Positions 1 through 8,602 of a DNA stretch of 64,000 nucleotides are shown in pieces. The DNA is taken from positions 186,001 through 250,000 of the forward strand of contig NZ_SLUN01000003.1 in the NCBI RefSeq assembly GCF_004340685.1, read 5' to 3'. A program made the translations under genes and the position numbers. Below the pieces are notes generated by a model. It saw only the letters and a program-made list of their open reading frames with translations. It searched no databases and was not told the origin of the DNA. This DNA is from Hydrogenispora ethanolica (GTDB taxonomy: Bacteria > Bacillota > UBA4882 > UBA8346). Position 1 is the stretch's first letter. Each line of letters opens with the position of its first letter.

Positions 1-77
1 ACCGCTTTTGATTCCATTGGATGAGCGGATGTGACATCAAAGATGACATCCAGGTGACATTTTTTGAAATGCGGCTA

Positions 78-106
78 TTGATCAAGCCGATGTTTCGTGA
101 TATGAT
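78..106 (+). promoter_or_regulatory. sigma-A-type promoter for the DauR-like regulator
   Basis: TTGATC (78-83) and TATGAT (101-106) are separated by exactly 17 bases in an AT-rich leader. The spacing and match to the -35/-10 consensus make this the best promoter for the regulator and the ridA gene behind it. Nothing else in the first 170 bases looks like a gene. Confidence 0.5.
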
Positions 107-169
107 AATAATAATTTATCACAATAATAATTTATTATACATAACGAGAGAAAAAAGCTTTCCGGGGAG

Positions 170-820
170 TTGGTTGTCATCCACCCATTATTGGAAAAGT
201 ACGTTCCCATGGTCGATTTTTTAGCGGAAGTGCTCGGCGATGATGCCGAGATTGTGCTGCACGACATGTCGGACATCAACAATTCGGTGGTCGCCATCCG
301 CAACAGTCATGTCAGCGGCCGGGAGATCGGCGCACCCGCGACCAATCTGGTTCTCAAGATTCTGAAAGATCATAAATACGGGGACACGAACTATATCACC
401 AATTACCAGGGGGTATCGGGGAGCGGGAAAAATCTGCGCTCTTCCACCTACTTTATCAAGGACGACCAGCGGCGGATCGTCGGCATGCTCTGCATCAACA
501 TCGACTTTGAGAAGCTCGCCCAATTCCGCAACTATCTGGACAATCTGATCGGTTTCGCCCCCGACAGCAACGCCGAAAAGACGGTGGAGCGGTTCAGCGC
601 CTCCGTGAGCGAGCTGGCCCTGGAGAGCATCGAAACCGTCATCACAAACTTCGGCATCTCTCCGGAGCGGATGTCCCAGGATGAAAAGATCGAGATCATC
701 AAGGAACTCAACAACAGCGGCGTTTTTTTACTAAAGGGTTCTATCGGCGAAGTCGCTTCCCAGCTGAAAGTCTCCGAAGCTACCATCTACCGATACCTCA
801 ATAAGGTTAAAAAGGAGTAA
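170..820 (+). CDS. YheO/DauR-family transcriptional regulator (PAS-like domain + HTH)
   Basis: A 216-residue DNA-binding regulator. Residues about 10-120 match the YheO-like PAS domain, with the family signature around 'AEIVLHDMSD' and 'GMLCINID'. Residues about 165-215 form a DauR-type helix-turn-helix ending 'VSEATIYRYLNKVKKE'. Characterised members such as DauR control D-arginine catabolism, and many relatives sit beside RidA-like genes, as here (ridA starts 9 bases downstream). The ligand cannot be read from the sequence. The start is uncertain. TTG at 170 gives full length, but the GGGGAG motif lies only a base or two before it, and an in-frame ATG occurs at 209. Confidence 0.85.
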   Translation: MVVIHPLLEKYVPMVDFLAEVLGDDAEIVLHDMSDINNSVVAIRNSHVSGREIGAPATNLVLKILKDHKYGDTNYITNYQGVSGSGKNLRSSTYFIKDDQRRIVGMLCINIDFEKLAQFRNYLDNLIGFAPDSNAEKTVERFSASVSELALESIETVITNFGISPERMSQDEKIEIIKELNNSGVFLLKGSIGEVASQLKVSEATIYRYLNKVKKE

Positions 821-829
821 TGAACGGCA

Positions 830-1222
830 ATGACAGAAATGATCAGCACCGCAAACGCACCGCAAGCCATCGGACCGTACTCGCAAGCCATTAAAGTGGG
901 GAATCTGCTGTTTGTCTCGGGGCAGTTGCCGGCCGATCCCGCCACCGGCAACATCGTCGGCGAGGATATCACGGTCCAGACCGGACAGGCGCTGAGCAAT
1001 CTCCGGACCATCCTGGCCACGGCGGACATGAGCCTGGCGAACGTGGTCAAAGTGAGCGTCTTCCTGGCGGATCTGAATGATTTTACCGCCATGAATCAGG
1101 TGTACGCCACCTTTTTCAGCGCCCCGTATCCCGCCCGCGTCGCCGTACAGGTGGCACGGTTGCCCAAGGACGCGCGGGTCGAGATCGAAGCTATCGCTTG
1201 CAAGGAAACGGCGGCCTCCTAA
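830..1222 (+). CDS. ridA: RidA family enamine/imine deaminase
   Basis: A 130-residue RidA (YjgF/YER057c/UK114) protein. The family hydrolyses reactive 2-aminoacrylate and related enamines released by PLP enzymes, and works as a cytosolic trimer. Family hallmarks are visible: 'AIGPYSQAI' near the N terminus, 'FVSGQLP', and the C-terminal 'PARVAVQVARLPKDARVEIEAIA' region carrying the conserved arginine. It follows the DauR-like regulator by 9 bases with an AAAGGAG site, so the two are probably co-transcribed. The PLP enzyme at 4750 and the racemase at 6977 fit an amino-acid context. The TAA stop coincides with the left edge of a dispersed double-hairpin element. Confidence 0.93.
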   Translation: MTEMISTANAPQAIGPYSQAIKVGNLLFVSGQLPADPATGNIVGEDITVQTGQALSNLRTILATADMSLANVVKVSVFLADLNDFTAMNQVYATFFSAPYPARVAVQVARLPKDARVEIEAIACKETAAS

Positions 1223-1356
1223 AAGCGTTGCGATAAGCCCTGCCGAAGGCCAGGGTGAACACAAAAGCTCAGAAAAGCAAGTGATAAAGTCGTTTTTTAG
1301 TCCATTGAAAGGATGATTTCCGAATTTGAGGACTTTATCACATAGCCTCTAAAAAA
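1221..1356 (+). repeat. Double-hairpin element R1 (forward)
   Basis: First of ten copies. It begins AAAAGCGTTG at the ridA stop codon. Hairpin 1 has an outer AGCGTTG / CACAAAAGCT pairing and an inner CCCTG(CCGAAGG)CCAGGG stem. Hairpin 2 pairs GTGATAAAGTC with GACTTTATCAC across a variable A/T-rich middle of about 45 bases. No coding capacity. It probably also ends the ridA transcript. Confidence 0.85.
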
Positions 1357-1571
1357 GCCGGAATTCCTGGCGTTTTACAGCCTTCGCGGCTTAGGATAAC
1401 GGACAACTTGGATCGTACATAACCATTGGGCGCAGTACCGGCCGTGCAAGGGACACCATTGCGAAGCAGGCTTGGCGAATCGGCAAGCTGCGACGGGGGA
1501 GGTGGGATGCGAAGGAGCGTATTTCCAAAGGGATTGTCTTAAAAATCATATAAAACAAAGGAGTGTATCGA
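1357..1571 (+). other. Leader of the first sugar ABC operon, no gene
   Basis: These 215 bases between R1 and the solute-binding protein contain no credible ORF. A TATAAA-like -10 lies near 1550, but no convincing -35 could be placed. The region holds the AAAGGAG ribosome site (about 1557-1563) that decides the start of the next gene. Confidence 0.4.
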
Positions 1572-2822
1572 GTGAAAAGGTTTCTTTTAGTCCTCTGCCT
1601 GGTGGTCGCCCTCGTCGGAATTCCGGCGTTCGCGGAGACCAAGACCATCAATTTCCTGGAAGTCATGACCAGCCCGGAACGGACCGCCATGCTCAAAGGG
1701 ATGATCGACGAATATGAGTCCAGCCATCCCGGGGTAAAGGTCAATCTGATTTCGCCCCCGTACGAACAGGCCGACCAGAAGGCCACCCTGATGCTCAACT
1801 CCAATCAGCCGCTGGACATCATCGAGGTCCGCGACAATACCATCAAACAATTCGTCAACAACAAAAAACTGACCAATCTGGCCAAATACTATCGCAGCTG
1901 GAAAGAGGCCAAGACCTTAACCCCGGTCTCGGTGGCCGCCGCCAAAACCGTGGACAACACACCGTACATCATTCCGCAATGTATCTTCATCAAAGCGCTG
2001 TTCGTCCGGAAAGACATCCTGGAGAAAAACGGCGTCACCACCTTGCCGAATACCATTGCCGAGCTGATCAACACTTGTATCAAAATCACCAACCCGGCCA
2101 AGAACCAATACGGTTTCGCCTGGCGCGGCAAGTCCAGCGAGATGAAGTTCTCAGACTACTTTGCCTCAGCCTACGTCAAAGACATCAAAAAAGATGCCGT
2201 GCTCTATTCCGAAGAGAAAAATTATTTCACCGATCCTCGTTACGTCCAAGGCATGAAAGCCTATGTTGAATTGTTCAAGAAAGGCGCGCCGCAAGACGCC
2301 ATCAACTGGGGCTTCAACGAACAGATCAACGGCTTTGTCTCCGGAATCACGCCCTTCCTGATCCAGGACCCGGACGCCATTCCGTTGATCGACAAGATGT
2401 TGGACCCCGAGAAGTATGTGGTCATCCCGGTTCCGGTCGGTCCTACCGGCATGGCTTACCTGGATTACGGCTTCACCGGCCTGGGCATTCCCAGCTACTC
2501 CAAGAATGCGGCCCAGGCTTGGGACTTCATTAAGTGGATGAGTTCAGCCGAGAAGAATGCCTATTTCTGCGAGCATTACGGCGCGCTTCCGGTACAGAGC
2601 ACTGCCTTCAAGACCAACAAGTACTTCCAGGGCAAACATTACCAGGCCTTCTTGAAAGAAATGACCACCCCCAGCAAGTATGTATTCAAACCGTTCCCGC
2701 AATCCTCGCCGAAATGGCCGGGATGGGGTTCGATCCATGAAGCCGACATGCAGAGCGTTCTGCTGGGCCAAGCGAAGCTGGAGACGGTTTTGGCCAAATG
2801 GAAGGATTACTGGACGAAGTAA
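1572..2822 (+). CDS. ABC transporter extracellular solute-binding protein, family 1 (sugar type)
   Basis: A 416-residue secreted binding protein of the family 1/MalE-like class. GTG at 1572 is chosen because it follows AAAGGAG by 8 bases; the upstream GTG at 1563 overlaps that site. The N terminus is a clear signal peptide: 'VKRFLLVLCLVVALVG' followed by 'FAETK' with a predicted cut after AFA. There is no lipobox cysteine. The mature part has the usual family 1 pattern: an early 'MTSPERTAMLKGMIDEYE' segment, 'DIIEVRDNT', and a C-terminal 'AWDFIKWMSSAEKNAYF' helix. It leads an operon with two permeases. The substrate is probably a sugar or oligosaccharide but cannot be specified. No ATPase gene follows, so a shared MsmX-type ATPase elsewhere is inferred. 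Confidence 0.9.
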   Translation: MKRFLLVLCLVVALVGIPAFAETKTINFLEVMTSPERTAMLKGMIDEYESSHPGVKVNLISPPYEQADQKATLMLNSNQPLDIIEVRDNTIKQFVNNKKLTNLAKYYRSWKEAKTLTPVSVAAAKTVDNTPYIIPQCIFIKALFVRKDILEKNGVTTLPNTIAELINTCIKITNPAKNQYGFAWRGKSSEMKFSDYFASAYVKDIKKDAVLYSEEKNYFTDPRYVQGMKAYVELFKKGAPQDAINWGFNEQINGFVSGITPFLIQDPDAIPLIDKMLDPEKYVVIPVPVGPTGMAYLDYGFTGLGIPSYSKNAAQAWDFIKWMSSAEKNAYFCEHYGALPVQSTAFKTNKYFQGKHYQAFLKEMTTPSKYVFKPFPQSSPKWPGWGSIHEADMQSVLLGQAKLETVLAKWKDYWTK

Positions 2823-2841
2823 TAGCGTCCGGACGTAAGTC

Positions 2842-2889
2842 GGGAGAGGCGCGAGTACCGTCCCTGCGGGGTAGGAGGCGCCTCTCCTT
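2842..2889 (+). promoter_or_regulatory. Strong intercistronic hairpin between binding protein and permease
   Basis: GGGAGAGGCGC pairs with GCGCCTCTCC, leaving a loop of about 25 bases and only TTT behind it. Hairpins at this position are known to protect binding-protein mRNA or partly terminate, so more binding protein than permease is made. Role inferred. Confidence 0.6.
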
Positions 2890-2912
2890 TAACAAAGTTT
2901 GGAGGTGCCCCA

Positions 2913-3806
2913 GTGCGACGGAATCCGATGGGTTTTCTGATTGCAATCATGCTTCCGGCCTTTTTGTTCTTGGGATTGGTGATCTTCTTCCCGGTAATCA
3001 AGGGTATCCTGATTGCGTTCCAGAATTATAACCTCAACAACGATCTTTCGCTGGTCCGCTTTAACGGCCTGGATAATTTCAAGGCTATCCTGACCGATCC
3101 CAATTTCAATTTCTGGCGCATTATCATCAATACGCTGATCTGGATCTATGTATCGCTATTCTTCCAATTCGTTTTGGGCTTTATTTTGGCGTTGCTGCTC
3201 AGAGAACCATTTCGCGGCCGGGGCGTCTATTCCGGCCTGGTCTTTTATCCGTGGGCACTCTCGGGGTTTGCCATCGGCTTGATCTGGGCCTGGATCTTCA
3301 ACGGCCAATTTGGCATGGCCAACGATATTTTGATGCGGTTGCATCTGATCCAGCAGCCGATCGGATTTTTGTCCGATCCCAGCTTTGCCATGATCTCGGT
3401 CATCATCGTGAATATCTGGTACGGCGTGCCTTTCTTCGCCATCATGCTGCTGGCGGCGTTGCAATCCATACCCAAGGAGCTGTTCGAGGCCGCCCAGATT
3501 GACGGCGCCAACTCCGTCAAACGGCTGTTCTACATCACCATTCCCTATATCAAGGCGACCATTGTCAGCACGGTGCTGCTCCGCACCATCTGGATTATGA
3601 ATTTCCCCGAAATCATCTATGCGATGACCGGCGGCGGCCCGAATAACGCCACCAATATTCTGGCGACGCAAATGATCAATAAGATCCTGAAATTTTACGA
3701 TTATGGCCAGGGATCGGCCATGGGAGTCATCATCATGGTGCTTTTGTTCGCTTGCGCCATCATTTATCTGCGGGCGTCGGGCGCTAAAGAGGAGGGTGCA
3801 GTATGA
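2913..3806 (+). CDS. Sugar ABC transporter permease (MalF type)
   Basis: A 297-residue inner-membrane permease with about six hydrophobic helices. The GTG start lies 5 bases after GGAGGTG (2901-2907). The cytoplasmic coupling loop carries the family EAA motif, 'EAAQIDGANSVKRLFYITIP', about two thirds along. 'TGGGPNNATNILATQM' near the C terminus is typical of the first permease of carbohydrate (CUT1-type) systems. Its stop codon overlaps the start of the next permease (ATGA), indicating translational coupling. Confidence 0.92.
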   Translation: MRRNPMGFLIAIMLPAFLFLGLVIFFPVIKGILIAFQNYNLNNDLSLVRFNGLDNFKAILTDPNFNFWRIIINTLIWIYVSLFFQFVLGFILALLLREPFRGRGVYSGLVFYPWALSGFAIGLIWAWIFNGQFGMANDILMRLHLIQQPIGFLSDPSFAMISVIIVNIWYGVPFFAIMLLAALQSIPKELFEAAQIDGANSVKRLFYITIPYIKATIVSTVLLRTIWIMNFPEIIYAMTGGGPNNATNILATQMINKILKFYDYGQGSAMGVIIMVLLFACAIIYLRASGAKEEGAV

Positions 3807-4690
3807 GTATGAATGGTGCCGCTTTGGTTCCCCGCATCGGGCCCGCCCGGATGGCCCGCCTCAAGCGGCTGCTGTTTGTGGCGGCCCGCGTCATCTTGCT
3901 GGCGCTGTTCCTGGTCGCGGCGTTGTTGCCGTTGTATTGGGTGGTGGTCACCTCCTTAAAGGGCGGCCGGGAGATTTATGCGTTCCCCATCCGTTACTTG
4001 CCGGAGCGCTTCAATCTGGAGAACTATGCCTATCTCTTCAAGATCAGCAATTTTCAGCTTTATTTTCGTAACAGCGTCTTCGTCTCCCTGATGGGTTCGG
4101 CCGGGGCCCTGTTCATCTCGATGCTCAGCGGCTACGCGCTGTCGCGGTTCCGCGCCAAACGGGTGCGGCTGATGTTCCTGCTGGGAATGTACTTTACCCA
4201 GATCATTCCCACCTACATGATCATGACGCCGCTCTATTCGTTCCTCGCCCAACTGGGGCTGAGCGACAACCTGATGACGCTGTCCGTGATCTATATCGGG
4301 ATGATGATCGCTTTCTCCACCATCATGGGGAGCGGGTTTTTCGCCATGGTCCCGGTATCGGTGGAAGAAGCGGCCCAGATCGACGGCTGTTCCCGCTTCC
4401 AGGCCCTGTTCCAGATCGTGGTTCCCTTGGTCCTGCCGGGCCTGGCGGCCATCTTCAGCTTCGCCTTCGTCAATATCTGGAACGAACTGTTCCTGGCGGT
4501 CATGTTCATGAGCTCCGAACAGCATATGACGGTGCCGGCGGCGCTGAATTCATTCATTTCCAAAGCCGGCGTCAGCTGGGGCGTCCTGAGCGCGGGGATC
4601 GTGGTGGCGCTGCTGCCGACCCTGATCGTGTTCGCATTCGCCCAAAAGTACATTGTGGTGGGTCTCACCGAAGGGGCCATCAAAGAATAA
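3803..4690 (+). CDS. Sugar ABC transporter permease (MalG type)
   Basis: A 295-residue permease, partner of the preceding MalF-type protein. It starts in an ATGA overlap, with AGGAGG at 3790-3795. Six hydrophobic segments are visible. The EAA loop reads 'EEAAQIDGCSRFQALFQIVV', and the C terminus ends 'KYIVVGLTEGAIKE', a MalG-family hallmark. With genes 1572 and 2913 it forms an importer lacking only its ATPase. Confidence 0.92.
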   Translation: MSMNGAALVPRIGPARMARLKRLLFVAARVILLALFLVAALLPLYWVVVTSLKGGREIYAFPIRYLPERFNLENYAYLFKISNFQLYFRNSVFVSLMGSAGALFISMLSGYALSRFRAKRVRLMFLLGMYFTQIIPTYMIMTPLYSFLAQLGLSDNLMTLSVIYIGMMIAFSTIMGSGFFAMVPVSVEEAAQIDGCSRFQALFQIVVPLVLPGLAAIFSFAFVNIWNELFLAVMFMSSEQHMTVPAALNSFISKAGVSWGVLSAGIVVALLPTLIVFAFAQKYIVVGLTEGAIKE

Positions 4691-4749
4691 ACATTATATT
4701 CAGAATGCCCGTCCCGGCGAGGGGCGGGTGAAAGGGAGCATTGTTTAGG

Positions 4750-5907
4750 ATGAGCCAGAAAAAGAATGTCACTGAAATACTCCATCACCTGGGAGAGGAA
4801 GAATTTCCTTTCGGAGCGGTCAGCCCGCCCTTATTTCAGACTTCGATTTTTGCATTTCCGACGTTTGAAGATTTCCGGCGGGCGCTGGGGGATGAAACCC
4901 ACAACTGTCTGTACACCCGGGGCAATAATCCCACGGTGAATCTGCTGGAAAGCAAGATCGCCGCCCTGGAACACGGCGAGCGGGCCAAACTGGTCAGCTC
5001 GGGCGCGGCCGCCATCTCCGCCAGCGTCTTGGCGTTTTTAAAGACCGGGGATCACGTCGTGATGGTGCGCGACGCCTATAGTTGGGCCAAGACGTTGCTG
5101 GAGAAATACCTCGCCCGTTTCGGGGTGGAATATACTTATGTCAGTGGCACGGATGAGGCGGAAATTGCAGCGGCCATCCGACCCAATACCAAGATCATTT
5201 ACCTGGAGAGTCCGACCACCTTCACTTTCCTGCTGCAAGATCTGAAGGCTGTGGCCGCTCTGGCCCGGAAGCACGGGATCAAGACCGTCATCGACAATAC
5301 CTGGGCGACGCCGATCTATCAAAATCCCCTGGATTACGGCGTGGACCTGGTGGTCCATTCGGGCACCAAATATTTTGGCGGCCACAGCGATCTGGTGGCT
5401 GGCGTCATTGTCGGCAATACCGCGGATATCGAGCATATCTTCGCGACCGAGTTTTTGAATATCGGCACGGTGCCGGATCCCTTCATGGCCTGGCTGATGC
5501 TGCGGGGCTTGCGGACCCTGCAGGTCCGGATGCGGACCCATTACGCCAATGCGTTGCGGGTCATCGACTATCTGGCCCAACATCCCAAAGTGGAGGAGAT
5601 TTATTATCCGTTCTACGCCAAACATCCCCAGTACGAGCTGGCCAAGGCCCAGATGCGTGGCGGTTCGGGGCTGTTCTCGCTGAAACTGGCCACCCGGAAT
5701 GAGGCGCGCGTCGCCGCCTTCACCAACCAGTTGCGCTTCTTCAAACGGGCCGTCAGTTGGGGCGGATATGAGAGCCTGGTCTTCCCGTATGCGGTGGGTC
5801 ATCCCGACGCGCCGGATCATTTGATCTCGGTGGTCCGTTTCCACATCGGGCTGGAGGAGCCGGAGCTGTTGATCGAGAGCCTGGAAACGGCCTTGAAAGC
5901 CATTTGA
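4750..5907 (+). CDS. Trans-sulfuration family PLP enzyme (cystathionine gamma-synthase/lyase-like)
   Basis: A 385-residue Cys/Met-metabolism PLP-dependent enzyme. The cofactor lysine lies in 'VVHSGTKYFGGHSDL'; 'YTRGNNPTV' near residue 57 and 'SSGAAAISA' near 85 are the usual phosphate-binding and substrate-side motifs. Members split or make C-S bonds in cystathionine, homocysteine or methionine metabolism; which reaction applies is not decidable here. Start: ATG 4750 is preferred, but TTG 4741 sits closer to GGGAG and would add three residues. The gene lies 59 bases behind the sugar transporter and ends at an intrinsic terminator, so it could be read through from the transporter operon. Confidence 0.88.
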   Translation: MSQKKNVTEILHHLGEEEFPFGAVSPPLFQTSIFAFPTFEDFRRALGDETHNCLYTRGNNPTVNLLESKIAALEHGERAKLVSSGAAAISASVLAFLKTGDHVVMVRDAYSWAKTLLEKYLARFGVEYTYVSGTDEAEIAAAIRPNTKIIYLESPTTFTFLLQDLKAVAALARKHGIKTVIDNTWATPIYQNPLDYGVDLVVHSGTKYFGGHSDLVAGVIVGNTADIEHIFATEFLNIGTVPDPFMAWLMLRGLRTLQVRMRTHYANALRVIDYLAQHPKVEEIYYPFYAKHPQYELAKAQMRGGSGLFSLKLATRNEARVAAFTNQLRFFKRAVSWGGYESLVFPYAVGHPDAPDHLISVVRFHIGLEEPELLIESLETALKAI

Positions 5908-5936
5908 GCTTAGGCCATTCTCCAATATGGAAAATG

Positions 5937-5969
5937 AAACCGGCGCGAGGTTGCAGCGCCGGTTTTTTG
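5937..5969 (+). terminator. Intrinsic terminator after the PLP enzyme
   Basis: AACCGGCGC pairs with GCGCCGGTT around an 8-9 base loop and is followed by a run of T residues. Confidence 0.85.
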
Positions 5970-6041
5970 CAAAGACTGAAGGATAATCTTGGCCGTCGCC
6001 GAATAAAACTCTCAAGAATTACGGCGTTTTGCGAATCCTAT

Positions 6042-6174
6042 TCGAAGCGTTGTGATAAACCCTGTCCGAAGGCCAGGGTGGATACAAAAGCTCAGAGAAG
6101 CAAGGGATTAAGTCAGTTTTATACCTTTTAGCAAGCAATTTCCGGCTCAAAAGACTTTATCACATGGCTTTCAG
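6042..6174 (+). repeat. Double-hairpin element R2 (forward)
   Basis: Second copy of the R family: GAAGCGTTGTGATAAACCC at the left, the inner stem CCCTG/CAGGG, then a GTGATAAAGTC-like arm (here GGGATTAAGTC) pairing with GACTTTATCAC, ending CATGGCTTT. It fills most of the gap between the terminator and the pseudouridine synthase. With 5970-6041, where nothing is visible, it accounts for the whole 325-base intergenic stretch. Confidence 0.85.
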
Positions 6175-6232
6175 AACCGGAGCGACTCCGGGACAGGATG
6201 AATCAATTTTCCGTTGGGACAGGGGTGGCGTG

Positions 6233-6964
6233 ATGCGGCTGGATCGGTATCTGGCGAATATGGGCTGCGGCAGCCGGAGCGGGGTGAAACGCTGGATCCG
6301 CTCCGGGGCGGTGACCGTCAACGGCCGCACGATCCGGGACGAGGCTTTTCAGTTGGAACCGGGGGTGGATGAGGTTTGCGGGGACGGCCGGCCCGTCCGT
6401 TGGGTCCAGTATCTCTACCTGATGTTGAACAAGCCGGCCGGAGTGGTCTCGGCCACCGAGGACCAGCGCGACCGGACGGTCTTGGACTTGCTGGAGGAGC
6501 GGTTCCGGAATAAGGATCTATTCCCCGTCGGCCGGCTGGATAAGGATACCGAGGGCCTGCTGCTTTTGACCAACCATGGCGAGCTGGGCCATCGCCTGCT
6601 GGCGCCCAAGAAACACGTTCCCAAGCGCTATCTGGCCCGGGTGGACGGCCCGGTGGACGATGGGGACCGGGCGGCCTTCCGGGCCGGGATCGATATCGGC
6701 GGTTACCGGACGTTGCCGGCGGAGCTCCTGATCCTGGACGCCGGAACCCGCTCGGAAGTGGAAGTGATCATTCATGAAGGGAAGTTCCACCAGATCAAGC
6801 GGATGTTCGAGGCCGTCGGCAAACCCGTGCTCTACCTCAAGCGGGTCGCCATGGGCGAGTTGGAGCTCGATCCCGCTTTGCGGCCGGGCGAGTACCGGGA
6901 ATTGACCCCGGCGGAGGCCGGGCGGCTGTTGCAAACGGCCGGCCTGGCGCCGGAGAGTTCGTGA
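6233..6964 (+). CDS. RsuA/RluB-family rRNA pseudouridine synthase
   Basis: A 243-residue pseudouridine synthase that isomerises uridine in rRNA. Residues 1-45 are an S4 RNA-binding domain ('MRLDRYLANMG'). The catalytic aspartate is in 'PVGRLDKDTEGLLLLTN', and 'KFHQIKRMFEAVGKPVLYLKRVAMG' is the conserved C-terminal motif of the RsuA/RluB/E/F clade. The length matches RsuA-type enzymes (16S U516), but RluB-like 23S specificity cannot be excluded. ATG 6233 is chosen because AGGGGTGG lies at 6221-6228 and the S4 domain begins there; the longer reading back to 6164 runs into repeat R2. It overlaps the ribosome site of the next gene. Confidence 0.92.
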   Translation: MRLDRYLANMGCGSRSGVKRWIRSGAVTVNGRTIRDEAFQLEPGVDEVCGDGRPVRWVQYLYLMLNKPAGVVSATEDQRDRTVLDLLEERFRNKDLFPVGRLDKDTEGLLLLTNHGELGHRLLAPKKHVPKRYLARVDGPVDDGDRAAFRAGIDIGGYRTLPAELLILDAGTRSEVEVIIHEGKFHQIKRMFEAVGKPVLYLKRVAMGELELDPALRPGEYRELTPAEAGRLLQTAGLAPESS

Positions 6965-6976
6965 AGGAGGATGGGT

Positions 6977-7669
6977 ATGAAGACTATCGGATTGATCGGC
7001 GGGATGAGTTGGGAGTCATCCAGCGAATACTACCGGATCATCAACCAGGCCGTCGCGCGGCGGCTGGGCGGGAGCCATTCCTGCCGGAGCATCATGGTTT
7101 CGGTGGATTTTGCCGAGATCGCGGCGCTCCAGCACCGGGGGGAATGGGCGGAGCTGACCCGGATGATGATCGAGGCGGCCCGGAAGCTCGAGGCCGGCGG
7201 GGCCGAGCTGGTCCTCATCTGCACCAACACCATGCATAAAATGGCCGACGCAGTCCAGGAACAGTTGGGGGTTCCGCTGCTGCACATCGCCGACGCCGTC
7301 GCCGACCGCATCCGGGAGGCCGGCTTGAGCCGGATCGGACTGCTCGGCACCAAGTTCACCATGGAGGAGCCTTTTTACAAGGACCGGCTGGCCTGGCGGC
7401 AACCGCTCCGGGTGACGGTCCCCGATGCGGCGGCCCGGGAAACCGTGCACCGGGTGATCTATGACGAGCTGGTCCGGGGGATCATCAACCCCGCTTCCAA
7501 AGCGGCCTTCCAGCAGATCATCGGGACCATGGCCGCGGCCGGCGCCCAGGGGATCGTGCTCGGCTGCACCGAGATTCCGTTATTGATCAAGCCGGAGGAT
7601 GTGCCGGTCCCGCTCTTCGACAGCACCGCCATTCACGCCGAAAAAGCGGTGGAGCTGGCCCTGCAATAG
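6977..7669 (+). CDS. Aspartate/glutamate racemase family protein
   Basis: A 230-residue cofactor-independent racemase of the Asp/Glu (YgeA/RacD) family. The two catalytic cysteines are in 'LICTNTMHKM' and 'VLGCTEIPLL', each with its usual flanks, and the N terminus 'KTIGLIGGMSWESS' is diagnostic. It interconverts D and L forms of aspartate, glutamate or a related amino acid. ATG 6977 lies 6 bases after AAGGAGG, while ATG 6971 is directly abutted by that site. It follows the pseudouridine synthase by 12 bases and is probably co-transcribed. The DauR-like regulator at the start of the window also suggests D-amino-acid use, but no direct link is visible. Confidence 0.92.
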   Translation: MKTIGLIGGMSWESSSEYYRIINQAVARRLGGSHSCRSIMVSVDFAEIAALQHRGEWAELTRMMIEAARKLEAGGAELVLICTNTMHKMADAVQEQLGVPLLHIADAVADRIREAGLSRIGLLGTKFTMEEPFYKDRLAWRQPLRVTVPDAAARETVHRVIYDELVRGIINPASKAAFQQIIGTMAAAGAQGIVLGCTEIPLLIKPEDVPVPLFDSTAIHAEKAVELALQ

Positions 7670-7837
7670 CGGCGGGGCCGGCGGAACCTTCCGGAAGAAA
7701 GTCGAAATTCGAAGATGTCCTCAGGCGTCCGCTTTCTAAACCGTTTTTTCCTTCCTCTGTTACTTTCGATGGAAAAACCAGAGCCGTTACTCTCCGAGAA
7801 CGGTTGTGAATCATTCAAGATGTTCGCCGAGCGGCTG

Positions 7838-8026
7838 TGCATGCTTTCTCTGTCACCGCGCATGATCACTCGGTTATGGCGTATGTTCGCATAGTAATTG
7901 TACAAGCTTACACGGTTACTGTGCGAGCTCTCGCAGTTGCCGTGCATCCCGGCGCAGCCGCCGCGCATGATCGCCCGGTTGCCGCGCATGCTTGCACAGT
8001 GGCCGGGCGGGCTCGCACAGTGGCTG
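7838..8026. repeat. 21-bp periodic palindrome array C (nine units)
   Basis: Nine consecutive units of exactly 21 bp begin at 7838, 7859, 7880, 7901, 7922, 7943, 7964, 7985 and 8006. Each unit is a roughly 14-base core that tends to be palindromic (for example TGCGAGCTCTCGCA) plus a 7-base spacer of the type GTTGCCG. It sits between the racemase and sspH (7670-8102), a stretch without a credible gene. An open frame across it only reflects the 7-codon period. It shares the period and layout with arrays at 21733 and 59351, but its base composition differs. Confidence 0.75.
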
Positions 8027-8102
8027 AAACGCCATGCCCAGCGCGGCGGCGCCGGTACATTTTGGCACGCCGTATCGGGTACGGTTTCATCCGAAGTACA
8101 GC

Positions 8103-8297
8103 TCAATCATTTTCCTGGCCCGGACCGATCTCCAATAATTCCGTCGCCGGGACCTCCAGCTGGAGGTCGGAATTCAGATCCCGGATCCGGGTCGCGCCGT
8201 CGGCTTGGACATTTTCGATCCAGACCGGCAGGTTTTGATAGGTGACGTAGATTGTCTCCGGGGATTCCAGGATCGCCCGGGCGCGTTCTTTCTCCAT
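8103..8297 (-). CDS. sspH: Small acid-soluble spore protein, H type
   Basis: A 64-residue protein matching the SspH family: 'MEKERARAILESPETIYVTY' at the N terminus, then 'PVWIENVQADG', 'RIRDL' and 'LEVPATEL'. In Bacillus subtilis SspH is a minor spore-core protein expressed late in sporulation. A good AAGGAGTG site precedes the ATG. It is monocistronic and convergent with the racemase. Its presence is direct evidence that the organism belongs to an endospore-forming lineage. Confidence 0.9.
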   Translation of the reverse strand: MEKERARAILESPETIYVTYQNLPVWIENVQADGATRIRDLNSDLQLEVPATELLEIGPGQEND

Positions 8298-8602
8298 CGA
8301 CTTTCACTCCTTGGCTTTCGTTTGGTCGGATCTTATTTTGTACATTTTTTGCGCGAACCTATCCGGAAAGGGCGGATTTTTTCAACGCATCCCCGCGGAT
8401 GATGCCGCGGGTCCGGCGTTCGCCCGCCAAGAAGCGCCGGGGAGTGTGGCGGACCGGCCGGATTGCGCCGAAGGGCACGGTTGCTGTGGGGAGGCGGGGG
8501 AAACTTCTTCCGACATATCTTGCGTTTTCCAATGATCGCCCTTGATTGGTCCGGCATTCCTCTTTATAATGAAGGGGGATAACGGCCAATGGAGGTTTGC
8601 GC
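8298..8602 (+). other. Intergenic between divergent sspH and mscL
   Basis: This 305-base gap contains the divergent promoter regions. A TATAAT hexamer at 8575-8580 is a plausible -10 for mscL, but no acceptable -35 lies 16-18 bases upstream. No ORF or repeat was recognised. Confidence 0.4.

Noticed and set aside
7837-8238. Open frame of 133 codons over array C
   Set aside because: It is built on the 21-bp (7-codon) repeat, has no ribosome site, and homologous-type arrays A and B contain stop codons in all frames.
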